A stretch of 64,000 nucleotides of DNA from Melieria omissa (lineage: Eukaryota; Arthropoda; Insecta; Diptera; Ulidiidae). The position numbers were made by a program, and so were the translations under genes. Where the stretch lies: NCBI GenBank assembly GCA_963971225.1, contig OZ020269.1:29863783-29927782 (forward strand). Direction: 5' to 3'. Of this stretch, positions 36,501-47,150 are shown one piece after another; position 1 is the first letter of the stretch; each line of letters opens with the position of its first letter. The notes under the pieces were generated by a model that did not search any database, was not told the DNA's origin, and was given only the letters and a program-made list of their open reading frames with translations.

Positions 36501-39500
36501 GTGTAAAAACGTTTAAAAATGTATAAAAATTAATTCTAAAAAATTTCATAAACTAACTTAATCAAGTTAAAATGAAGGGATTCACAATGGACCCAACAGG
36601 GTCTCCGAGTGGAAGTGCTTGACGCACACACCCCTTCCGTAACCTAACCTAACCTAACTAAATCAAGTTCATTTAGTTTCAATCAATCAATCAAAATCAA
36701 TATAAAAAGTTGCAAACATGTATTTAAAACAAATTAAAATTAAAAATTTATTTAAAATTGACTTTAATGAAGTCTTAACAGTTTCCCAAGTTCACTTAAA
36801 TGTAGTATACAAAGTATCAAAAATTTAAATACATAAATCAACTTTAAAAAAATTCAAAAACTTTTTAAAATCAAATCTTAAAATTTCTAAAAATCTACAT
36901 AGCTTAAGTCTAAAAAGTTTTAAAAATATTTAGGTATATTTTAATAAGTTTTTATTAAGGTATATTTTAAAAAATGTTTGGAACATATTTAGGTATATTT
37001 TAAAAACTTTAAAAAAAGTATCAATTAAATTAAACGAAGCGTTTTTGATACCCGTCGTGTTAGAGTTAGTCTATAAAGTTTTTAAAATATTTAGGCATAT
37101 TTTAAACACTTTCTAGACTTATGAAAAGTATCAATTTACTTAAACGTAGCATTTTCGATACCCATCGAGATTTGAAAATACCTTGTGACCGAAAGTTTAC
37201 GGAAATTTAAAATAAACCGCAAAATTCTTAATCTTCATCAATATTTATTTTATCTCCTTCAAAATATGCTCCATTAGAAGCGATACACATATGCCAACGT
37301 TTCTTCCAATCATCAAAACATTTTTTATAGGCGCTTTCCGGTATGGCTTTGAGTTCCCTCTGCGAATTCTGTTTTACGTCTTCTATGGATTCAAATCGCG
37401 TTCCTCTGAGTGGTAATTTGAGTTTGGGAAACAGGAAAAAGTCACACGGTGCAAGATCAGGTGAATACGGTGGTTGTTCGATGGTATTTATTGAATGTTT
37501 GGCCTTAAAATCGTTGATAATGTTGGCTCGGTGCGAGGGAGCATTATCGTCATGAAAAATCCATGAATTATCCTTCCACAATTGAGGCCGTTTACGGCGG
37601 ATATTTTCACACAAACGTCTTAAAACAGTCAAATAATAGTCTTTACCGACTGTTTGTCCTTCAGGGACGAATTCATGATGCACCATACTACGAATATCGA
37701 AGAAAACAATCAGCATTACCTTGATTTTCGAGCGACTTTGGCGTGGTTTTTTCGGTTTCGGCTCGTCTTTTCCTCTCCATTCCGATGATTGTTGGCTTGT
37801 TTGCATGTCGTACTCGTAGACCCATGTCTCGTCACCAGTTATGATGCGTTCCATGAAAGTTGGATCGGAATTGGCACGATCAAGCACGTCCAAAGAGACC
37901 TGTTCACGGTACTCATTTTGAAGAAAATTCTCAACAAAATCGCAACGTACTACTGAGGTGAACTGGTTTCAGCAGCTGCCGTAAACAAACTGTCTGACAG
38001 ATCGCGTTCATTTTTGGCATAGTAATTAAGGACAGTACTACCAACCTACAGAAACAGAAAAAATATCGAAAAATATACAGCGCGCGAATTTTAAATAAGA
38101 ATTTCCGGGAACTTTTCGGTCACAATGTATGTTTGATGTTCATGTGAGGAAACATAACTAAATATTAGATAAAATCTAAAAGCGAGTAAAAGCTAGTAGA
38201 CGATAAACGAGTATAATTTTTATCGTCACCTGCAACTCACAACGAGATGCACTCTGTGCTTTTGATGAATGCTTTGAATATTGAATCTTGCAGAAACAAT
38301 AAGCTGCAATTTTCAATATTTTAAAAAAGTTACGAATTTCTTACAGCAACGAGTTATTTTTTGTTATTTTTTTCTCTACTCTGTTGTTATTTGGTAATAT
38401 TCCCATATATCTATATATACATACAAATAGTCTAGTCTTCACTTAATGGCTTTTGTGTGCTGTGTCATTGCATTTATTGAACTCTGCATTGGCCGGGCGT
38501 AAACATTTTGTATTTGATTCAGAGTTTGCCTTGTCGTCTTGTCTTTAAGTCATATCACCTATTTCCATTACACTAAGTTATGCCTCTTCCCCATGCAGTG
38601 TAAATAAACCCTAATGAATAAATAATTGAGTAATAGGTAAGTAACCACGTGCACATCCGACAGACATTACAAGTTAATAAAATTCGGAAATAAAATCGTC
38701 AAAGTTAATACCCGTAATGCATTATTTCAGATCAAACTTGATTTTTGTATTTATTTGATATTGCAATAAAAAAAAGTCGGCAGACATTCATGTTCTTTAC
38801 CCAACTAAATACATTAGCCGTTCACTGCACAAATTTAAGTGTCAAAGCAATTGGTACAGTCATGACTTGTTTTATTTATAATGCCTTTCCTTAATACAAA
38901 ATATTTTAAATATAACTTCTTTGAAGTTACTCGGCTCACATATGCCGAACGGTTAAGATCTCAATCTTTTTATCACTTTTTAATAAAACATGCTTCAACA
39001 CGGTTATCTGTCGTATTTTCACATTAAGATGACGACATGCATATCCCGATAAGTTTCAGTTCAGTGCTTATGTCGCATCTGTATAGAACATTCCTCTCGC
39101 TTTTTCTAGTTGAAAGTATTGTTACGAAAATGACTTCTTTAATCTCTAAGTTAGTCTTTGGATTGTGCTTGAGAATAAAACCACTTCAATTACTCAACGC
39201 AAAATGCATTCCGAAACTAGCAATCACTTTATTTACAAATTTACACTTTGCTTATCTTTATACTTGCTACTACTTATTGGACTATTGCATGTTTCCCTTT
39301 GCTTGCTCGAATCAGACTTGACCCCTGCGCTGTATGCGGCTGCCTTTTATACTTGTCCGATTATCGCGCCGATTGTTCTCGCCGATTGGACTATCTCTCG
39401 AGCGTTCTCGCACATCCCATTACCATCGCGAGCCATCCTTGTCATTTTGGCATTATAGCAAGCCTGCCGTACTCTAAAGTGCGTGCCTAAAAGTATGCCC

Positions 39501-42500
39501 GTAAAAGCATTCGCGCATAGCACAGCGACAGATGATGCACTCTGTTACAGTATGAATACTGTCTTGAAGCACACCTTTGCATGACTTTGAATCATTTCTC
39601 TAGAGATGTGTTGTTATGACTGGAAGTTCGTTTTTTGCAACTCATATCAAAGAATAAAATCACACACTTTCCACCAAAAGAGTACTTAAACCAGTTTAAA
39701 GTTTTTGTCTTTCATAAAATCACCTACACTTGCACTTAATAAATCGTGCATGCACCGGTCCTTAAGGTATTTACTCCGGTTGCTGATGTAGCAAACTTAA
39801 ACCTGACCGCTGTCTTCATTCTCACTTCCCAAACGATGACAAGCACCCATATAGTACTTAAAGATTTCCTAGCTCCAGCACCATAGAGGCTTTGGGCATT
39901 TTTAAGAGCACTCTTTGCGTAAGAAGTGACGTCATACTGGAATGTTCTGTGGCAATGTTAACATAGGAGTTCTTCTTGTTCGTTCGTCTATTCGGAATTG
40001 TAGCTTAACAAAACTCTCTCGAAAGGGCAGATCAAGGGCGACGGCGGTGGCGATGCAGATGACTTGGATGCCTGGATCAAGTCGCGTCAGTTGTTGAAGC
40101 CAGAAGATCAGCTGGAATTGACCGAAGCCGAGTTGGGCGAGGAAATCACGAAGATGTTGACGCCCACAAACACGAGCATTATCAACAATCTGGTGGTGTA
40201 CAGCTTCAAGGAGAGCGCCTTTGTGGTGGTAAGCGAGGGCAGTCCAATAACATTTAGATGCAGGCAATTTTTATTGTGCTGATTCTTCCTTTGATTGGCC
40301 CATTCCGTCTTGCTTTCTTTTGAACTTTTCAAGCTACCACCAGCTGGCAATACGGTAACGCTTCTGGAAATGGAGGGCACTGCATTGCATATTGAATCGG
40401 AAGAGGCGAAAGAGCAAATCGAAGAGCTGGGGGAAGTCGGTAGGTTGCATACAACAGTCGACAATCGAGCATAAACCGCAAAGGTTATGTTTAGGTTATC
40501 CGCTACCTCCGCCGAGAGGTTCCATGATGGAAATAGAAGAAGTGGTACAGCCTGATCAGGTTGAGGAGGGCGAGGGTGAAGATGATGAAAGGCAAAAGCT
40601 GCCTGATGTTGAAGAAGAAGAAGGCGAAGAGGAAGAAGAAGCCGAGGAAGCTGCCGAAGCAGAAGTGGCTGTAGAAGCAGAGCCCGCTGCACCGAAGGCT
40701 GAAGGAGAGGAAGAAGCGTCAGGTGGCCCGTTTTTCTTTTGTAGTTGTGGTGTGCAATAAGTTTTATAAAGAAAAATCGTTCAAATTAATTTAATTAGAA
40801 GCACCAGTGATTGTTGTTGCACCGACCAAAAAGCGCAAATTGATAAATCAATTCAACTATTGCGAACGAGCAGCACTGACCTTCACGAATCCGAAGCGGG
40901 TAAAAATGCCATTCGATGTGTTTTCGTTTTAATGAGTGCGATCCAATCAATTGCATTTCAATTTCAAATAGAATGTAGAAACTCAGACGATACCACCGCC
41001 ACGCTCGCAATACGGCGCCAACGTGTTGCAATGGAATATATTCGACAACTATGCGATCGACTTTGAACAGCAGCAAAAGGAGCGAGACAAGAAGGACGAC
41101 AAAAAACTGCTCGCGCACAGCAAGGCCGACAAGAAGCCCACAAACAAGACGCAGATCGCCGAAGAGCTCAACTTCAAATACCTCAAGTGTTGGCAAATAC
41201 TTGAGCGCATGATCAACCAAAACATATACGACGAAATAGCGAACGACTATCGCTACTGGGAGGATCCGGCTGACGAGTTCCGCGAGGGCGAGGGCACACT
41301 GCTACCACTCTGGAAATTCCACTACGACCGCATCAAGAAGCTGAACATCACCGACGTCCTCTTCAATCCGTTCTACTACGATCTGTTTGCCGTGTGCTAT
41401 GGGTCTCGTAAGTACTACGCTTCCAGGCTTCAGTCGCCACATGCCTAATGCTGGTATTGCAGATGAATTCATGAAGCAACCGAGTGAAGGCTCCCTCTGC
41501 TTGTTCACCATCAAGAACCCCTCGTGGCCAGACTACATAAGTAAGTCGCTCTTGTGGAATTGACGGGCACACGGGACGCTGATATCTACAACTAGTTACT
41601 TGTATATATATTTAATTATGCATAGACATGCATGTACATATATACTCGTTCCGTTCTTCCCATCCACTAGTTATGACAGACAGTGGCGTCATGTGCTGCG
41701 ACATACATCCGAACTATCCCTTCTTGGTGGCTATTGGTAAGCATCGAAATGGAGTCGGCGCACCAGCGTCCATAATGATTGTTTTTTCGGCAGGTTTGTA
41801 TGACGGCAACGTACAAGTTTATAATTTGAAAAACGACTATTCCCAGCCGCTGTTCGAGTCCATTGGCGTGAGTCAAAAGCATGCAGAATGTTGTTGGGAG
41901 GTAAAACTGGCTCCGGTCTCGCAAGGACCAGCATCGTGACGACATTTAATGAGCGAAAAAAGTGACTTCAGTCAGTGGTACTGAATGGCTTTTAGTAGTC
42001 CAAATACTTTAGCCGTCCGTGTCCGCTACGATGCTGGTCGGTACTTTAATAAAATCGATGTAGATTAGTGCTGTGCTTTCTGAGTTTAGATAAAATGGGG
42101 TCCCGATATGGCGGACGGTGAAATAAATTTCTACTCCGTGTCCACGGACGGACGCGTCTTCAACTGGGTACTTATGCAAAATGGTTTTGCCATCACCACA
42201 ATAACAACGCTTTTCCTGGAGAACGGCATCGTCGAGGGACCCGACGGCACCGAGCTGCAAATGAAGAGCTGCGGCTCCTGCATGAAATTCCACCCGGCAA
42301 ATCCCGAAATCTTTCTGGTCGGCACAGAGGAGGGCCTCATCTACAAGTGCAGCATTGCCTATAGCTCCAAATACTTAATGACCTACTATGCACATCATCT
42401 CACCGTCTATCGCATCGATTTCAATCGCTTCAACGCGAACATTTTCATCTCGTGCAGCGGCGACTGGCGCGTCAAGGTCTGGGAGGACATGCGCCCCGAG

Positions 42501-42964
42501 CCGCTGTTCATATTCGATCTGGGCTCGGCAGTGGGCGATGTCAAGTGGGCGCCCTTCTCCAGCACCGTCTTTGCGGCCATCACCAACGAGGGCAAAGTCT
42601 TTGTGTTCGACTTGAACGTGAACAAGTACAAGGCGATCTGCGTGCAGGCAGTTGTGCCGAAGCGCAAGAACAAACTGACGCGACTGGCGTTCAATGAGAA
42701 GTTGCCCTTCATTATCGTCGGCGATGACAAGTACGTAAACTCTTCGGCGAAATTCGCCTGCTCATCAACTGTCATTGCAGGAGTACGATAACATCGCTGA
42801 AGCTATCGCCGAATCTGCGCCTCATGGTGAAGCCGCCGAAGAAGGCGCTAACCATGGACCAGAACACGCTGCAAATACAAAAACTGGATAAGTTGCTGTC
42901 GCTGGTGCGTGAATTGCCGGACGGACCGCAGGTTGTCGACACCAAAACAACTGAGAAGAGCTAA
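30566..42964 (+). CDS. DNAI1: Axonemal dynein intermediate chain, DNAI1 type
   Basis: WD-repeat intermediate chain of the outer-arm axonemal dynein. Eleven exons: 30566-30649, 40031-40228, 40334-40439, 40495-40722, 40799-40899, 40972-41407, 41463-41540, 41671-41736, 41794-41900, 42090-42730 and 42781-42964, total 2,229 nt, 742 aa, with all phases consistent. Exon 1 is MATSDKKAKGAGGGGDK, Lys/Gly-rich. Exon 2 has DDLDAWIKSRQLLKPEDQLE, typical of the family. Exon 4 (residues 130-205) is a long Glu/Ala stretch. Exon 6 contains QTIPPPRSQYGANVLQWNIF and LLPLWKFHYDRIKKL. WD repeats run from about residue 360 to 690 (CCDIHPNYPFLVAIGLYDGN, FISCSGDWRVKVWEDM, DVKWAPFSSTVFAAIT). AATAAA is near 43026. Intron 1 is 9.4 kb and loaded with transposons; the others are 54-190 bp. 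The exon 2 acceptor has a weak pyrimidine tract. Confidence 0.92.
30650..32865. other. DNAI1 intron 1, first part; no gene seen
   Basis: Non-coding sequence with short GAA and CA/TG simple repeats (31126-31142, 31625-31675). ORFs here look like chance. Confidence 0.45.
32869..34023. mobile_element. Non-autonomous CACTA-like element, 1,155 bp
   Basis: The right end reads as inverted CACTGCACAACA and the left end is CACAGCGCAACA. Both continue inward to a shared CTGTTGCATGGAGTTTTT. TAA flanks it on both sides (32866-32868 and 34024-34026). An internal inverted repeat (33275-33390 versus 33495-33632) could fold into a long hairpin. There is no ORF. It lies 26 bp from a second element with the same terminus. 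Confidence 0.65.
34640..35475 (+). pseudogene. Broken ORF of the CACTA-like element (LPLHIKLG...GERFHQ family)
   Basis: Pieces read LQPLHIKLGVINNFVECLD, GPEIKRLMRSAEFDQMLSPN, FEKLGVHVSPKIHFLNSHMD and SDKHGERFHQTCAPI, then EERYKGK after the MITE. I recall very similar proteins, of unknown function, scattered through arthropod genomes; no name is assigned. A likely 79-bp intron (34825-34903, GTATGA..TAAG) is visible. A frameshift near 35010-35060 and the MITE at 35209 break the frame. It is not an obvious transposase by motif. Confidence 0.6.
35209..35364. mobile_element. hAT-like MITE inserted in the CACTA-like ORF
   Basis: 156 bp with ends CAGGGGCGGATTCAG and CTGAATCCGCCACTG. Flanked by GCTCCCAT (35201-35208) and GCCCCCAT (35365-35372), an 8-bp duplication with one mismatch, as hAT elements make. 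Removing it rejoins the host reading frame. Confidence 0.8.
36148..37178. other. DNAI1 intron 1, part between the CACTA-like and mariner elements
   Basis: Contains a partial second copy of the GGGGCGGATTCAG MITE (36353-36480), a short AACCTAACCTAACCTAAC run (about 36640-36657) and two imperfect copies of an approximately 107-bp unit (TTTAGGTATATTTTAAA ... TTTTTGATACCCGTCG at 36985-37055 and its variant at 37093-37167). Confidence 0.5.
37181..38127 (-). mobile_element. mariner transposon with internal deletion
   Basis: 947 bp bounded by TA (37179-37180 and 38128-38129). Inverted ends share TTGTGACCGAAA then CGGAAATT. Full mariners are about 1.3 kb, so roughly 350 bp are missing, on the 5' side of the transposase gene. 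Confidence 0.9.
37228..37947 (-). pseudogene. mariner transposase, N-terminal DNA-binding part deleted
   Basis: The frame is open from about 37947 (VVRCDFVENFLQNEYREQ) to the stop at 37228. The catalytic triad is intact as DD34D: IITGDETWVYEYD, IFHDDNAPSHRANI and YSPDLAPCDFFLFPKL. The C-terminal KKCFDDWKKRWHMCI block is normal. The N-terminal helix-turn-helix domain is absent, so the protein could not bind its ends normally even though the remaining frame is clean. Confidence 0.9.
38130..39115. other. DNAI1 intron 1, no gene seen
   Basis: AT-rich non-coding sequence between mariner and the second solo LTR; no repeat structure recognised. Confidence 0.4.
39120..39549 (+). mobile_element. Solo LTR, copy 2 (intron 1 of DNAI1)
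   Basis: 430-bp sequence collinear with 28175-28611, starting TGTTACGAAAATGA and ending CTGTTACA. Flanked by GTAT (39116-39119 and 39550-39553). The different duplication shows an independent insertion of the same LTR family. Confidence 0.82.
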
Positions 42965-43274
42965 AGCAAACGACAGCTTTTGACCTTATAACGAACACAA
43001 TGTCAAATTCAAATGTATGACGACAATAAATAGCTCTGGGTTATGGTATGGTACGATAAACAGGTGATGGCAATAAACAATGTTGGTTTTGATTTCATCA
43101 CTAAATGCATAATTGATGCACACATTGTATATTGTTGCGTAATTGATGAAAACAGTAAGTGCGGTCTTACGGGGTATCTGTGGTACGAGACTGATCTGAA
43201 AGGTATTTACAGGACGTGATGTAGATCGCAGGGTTCATCTTTGCCTACATATAAAATGCTATTTACACGAACCA

Positions 43275-43922
43275 GTTGTTTATAATAGTCGTCGCACAGG
43301 GCCGAATATTTTACGAAGTACCTTCCTCTCGATCACTCCAAGGGCCGCTATGTCGTTTTGCGTCATTGTCCATGCTTCAGCGCCATAGAGGAGCACGGGC
43401 AGGATAAGCGTCCTATAGAGTGCAAGTTTTTTCGGTCGAGAGAGGTCTCTACTTCTCAATTGCCTACCGAGACCGTAGTAGCACCTGTTGGCAAGAGTAA
43501 TCCTTCGCTTTATCTCCAGACTGACGTCATTGCTGCTGTTGATGGCGGTGCCAAGGTAGACGAATTCCTTGAAAACTTCAAAGGTAAACCTGTCGGCCTC
43601 GACATGAAACCCTAGCCTGATTATTTCGTCGTATTTCGTATTTTGTCTTGCCTTCATTTACCACCAGACCCATTTTGGCAGATTCTCTTTCGATAGCCGC
43701 AAGGGCAGCGGTCTCACGAGCTTTTCAGGGATACCAAGTTCAGACAATGCGGCATATAAGCGATCCCTTACTGAGCTATCGAATGCTGCTTTGTATCGAT
43801 TTGATTCTCATGGGTCTTCTCCAGGATTGGACGTCAAATGAATATCTGGTCGATGGTGAACTTACCAGGTCTAAAGCCGCACTATAAGGTCCAATCAGCG
43901 CCTTGGCGAGTGGCTTTACATC
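43275..43922 (-). mobile_element. RTE-like LINE fragment, inverted relative to 1655-3296
   Basis: Minus-strand similarity to 2068-2970 of the first copy, including AKALIGPY, RITLANRCYYGLGRQLRSRD and LPVLLYGAEAWTMTQND. It lacks both ends and has internal deletions, including the YADD region. It sits between the convergent 3' ends of DNAI1 and the FKRP homologue. Confidence 0.88.
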
Positions 43923-44595
43923 TACATAATCCAATGATAATAGTGCACATCTACATAAAGAACTTTATTTTCGACAGTGCCTGTATGTGGATGTGTGTGT
44001 GTGTTTCTGTGAGTGTGCATAAGTGTAAGTACAATTACAAGAACTTAACTTGTCGCTCTAATGTATAGTCGTGTATATTTACAAGTAGAGTATTATTCGG
44101 TAAAAATATTTACCTGTCAAGTACAGTATTTACGAACGTACAGATCAACATTTAATTTGTATTGCATAATCATATTCTTCACAGTAGATACAAGGAAACT
44201 TAAATTTCTTTTAATCACCGCAACAGAAATCTATAGCTGAAGCACTAAATTGCGAGCTGGCTTTGTGCCGTACCCTAAGGTTTACACAAGTAGATACAAC
44301 TTTATCACATATTCAAAATGTACACTCACACCGGTACAGACATACGAAACGAACCTGGCACGAGGCTTTCTCCGAAACTCAACGAACCGGTGGCTCTGTC
44401 TCCAAGTCCCCACCAGTCTGTACAACTTATGTTGATAGCAATAAAACTAGGATACAACTAGGTTTTAATAAATCACAAATTGGATTCACATCCTCTGTCA
44501 CGTTGTTGGTTTTTGTTTTTGCGAGTTGGCTAAGCATTTGAAAGCAGTATTTACGCACCACGCCCACTGCACTCAATCATCGCACTCAATTGCGA

Positions 44596-46544
44596 TCAGT
44601 TGACATTCTTGAACTCTATGAACTCACGCACATTATTCGGACACATGACGTTCTTGCCCAGGAACAGCACCGTTGACATCGGATGCAAGTAGTCCGCCGA
44701 GAAGTCTTTCGCCTTCCAGCCGAAGAAGCCACTCGGCCGCACTTCGTTGCCGTTGATCTCGAACGGCAGCAAGTTGACGCCGATCTGGTTGACCTTGGAG
44801 AACTGCACGCGAAAGTAGTGACCATCGGTGGCCTTAATCCAGTAGAAGCCCTCGTTGTCCACGTACGGCTTGTTCTGCGATTTTTTCATAGCGTTCGAAC
44901 GCTCCAGGTCGTTGACGTTGAAGCTGATGTCGATTTCGTAGGCGTCGGGCAGCAGCTGATTCGTCTCGATGGCCGTCTTGAGTGCCTGATTGTCCAGCCA
45001 GTAACGGATGCCCACATTTTCGAGCTCTTCGAGCACATGGTTGAAGGTGGTCTTCAGCTTGTCCAGGCAACAGGGCGGCGTGTGCTTGCCGAGGTACACG
45101 TAGAACGGCCGATTGTTGTACACGGCACCGATACAGGACTTGGTGGTGCGCTCGCAGCCAATCAGGTCGATTTCGGTGACCTGCGGCAGCGAGAAGTTGG
45201 ACGAGGAGAACTGCGTGTCCAGCACGAGGCTGTGGTGTGGCCCGTTGGTACCGCTCTCCTTGGTCTCAGTCTTGGCGATGATTTTGTGCGAGCGCCGAAT
45301 GATGCGTTTGATTTGGAGTTTTTTGTACATTTCCTTAAATTGGCGACGCCGAATTTCCGTGCGCCGCTGCTTGTTGTGGTACGAAGCGAAAAGACGGCGA
45401 CCATCTTGGAAGGACTGCGGAAAGACGGTTTTCTGCAAGTAGTTTCGATTGATATAAACTGCAGTGCTATAATTGGGGCAATGTGTATACCTACCAAAAT
45501 CTTGGCTATCTTGGCTTGTATGTAGAACATCTCCGGGAATGGCGAAGCAAATGGTTCCGGCATTTCCTTGAGCACTCCGACATCAACCAGAATGGCGTGT
45601 TTCTGCAAATACTGTGAGCACACAACACAATTAGGTAATTGCATTTTTAAGTCTAAATATGATGTCTACAGTGTAGGATTGACTTGGGAATTGTATTTTT
45701 ACATTTACTAAATATAAAGTCAGCCACCCCGACATACCAAATCGCACTTTTCGCTGCTGTTCACCGCCACATACTGAATGCTCCAGTTGGGCAGGTCGAG
45801 ATTCATTTGTGTGCAGCTACTGAACGACTTCATGTTGCCGGCAAAGGGCACAATCACCAGACGTCGCACTGTCTCCTCGGGCGTGGCCAGGAGCAGCGAG
45901 CGCAGCGCCCGCTGCTTGCCGCCGCCCTGCTGCACGGGCACCTTCGCCACAATGCCGGGATTCGCAGCCGGATTCGAGTTAATCTCGCGCAATATCTTCT
46001 GCAGCAGGTTTTTGCTGCTCAGCCGCACGCTGTCCGGCATGAAGAGTGCGTACTTGGTGTGTATGGCTGCGAGCGGGTTCAGCTCCGCAGGCGTCTTCTG
46101 CACATCGAAGCCGAGACTGATGAAGCGCACCGTGTTTTCCTCGCTGGTGGCGGTGGTGTTGCGCTCGTACGTGACAGGCGGATATGGCACGCCCTCCTGC
46201 AGCACCAAAATGGCCAGATTCGGCACAACGTCCAGCAGGCTGTCAATGGACGCCTTCAGGTCGTTTTCGAAATTGTAGAAACTTCGAAAGACGACCGTGA
46301 TGGATTTGCGTATGTGACGGTTGGCGTTCTTCAGTTTGTCCTTTGGCGATTTGTTGGCGGTGGCGGCGGCCAGCGCATTGGGCGCCAGCGCAGCTGCGGC
46401 GGCACCCTCTGCATCGTCCGTCGCCAGCGACGAGGCGATGCTCTTCCACAGCGTCGATTTCCACGAGTAGTAAAATAGAATCAGGTTGGCAATCACCACC
46501 AGCGCAACAATGAGCTTGGCGTGACGTAGGCGCATCACTTTCAT
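44596..46544 (-). CDS. FKRP: FKRP (fukutin-related protein) homologue
   Basis: Type II Golgi membrane protein of the FKRP/LicD-type phosphotransferase family; vertebrate FKRP adds ribitol phosphate to alpha-dystroglycan glycans. Exons 46544-45738, 45611-45495 and 45432-44596, all phase 0, encode 586 aa. There is a short cytoplasmic N-terminus, then an anchor AKLIVALVVIANLILFYY (residues about 9-26), a low-complexity Ala/Asn stem, a stem domain with AILVLQEGVPYPPVTYER, and a C-terminal domain with DLIGCERTTKSCIGAV, HTPPCCLDKL, NVGIRYWLDN, EGFYWIKATDGHYFRVQFSK and GVNLLPFEING. The usual LLG..RHG and D-x-D-x-D signature after RYWL is replaced by ALKTAIETNQ and DAYEID. It is tail to tail with DNAI1. 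Confidence 0.93.
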
Positions 46545-47146
46545 GGTGCGGAAAGTGTGCGTGCGAGGGCTGTTGCAACGGTGGGTTCAATCGACGGTGT
46601 CGTCGATTGCGTCAGTATTGCGAAATTGTCGTCGCTGCTCAAATGCTTTGTTTATGTTAATTATTTTTCGAGGGGGCCTTCATTACAGCTACTACGGGGC
46701 GCACTGCTACTTTTCTGTAATTGCGCCGTGAGTCGAGTATGCACTAAATTGGGCTAAATTACACTACAACTCTCGCATTTTACACATGACTAACTCTGGG
46801 ACATTCTTCGAAACGCTAATTAGCAAATTTTTTAATTGTAACTACTGAATTTTGCAGCGCAACGCAATGCAACACTTGTTTGACATCTTTGACACAAATT
46901 GTGGCAAACGGCACAGGGCGAAAGGACATGTATACCAATGTTTTGCTACCGTTACTCGCTGTGTCCTTATTTCATATGGTAAGACGGATGTGTGTGTGTG
47001 GGTACGCACCAGCGAATAGCATAGAATACAGGCAAAAGTGAGTAACCCTTATTTTAAGCTTAAAGCTGCGAGCGCAAAGCTTTCGATGTTAGTCAGGGGT
47101 CATTTTAGCCGCTAAGCTTTCGGGAATTCATAAACATGAAATCTTT
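46545..47146. other. FKRP upstream region
   Basis: Non-coding; a short TG repeat lies near 46990. No TATA box was recognised. Confidence 0.4.
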
Positions 47147-47150
47147 TTAA

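Noticed and set aside
36638..36660. AACCTAACC repeats as telomere-like sequence
   Set aside because: Only a few units, embedded in intron repeats of a fly, which does not use this telomere repeat.
44683..45525. 280-codon plus-strand ORF opposite the FKRP homologue
   Set aside because: Antisense shadow of a GC-rich coding exon; no family features, and the minus strand gives a clear protein.
45720..46544. Treating the FKRP N-terminal exon as a separate gene
   Set aside because: The phase-0 GT-AG joins to 45611-45495 and 45432-44596 rebuild one continuous FKRP-type protein.
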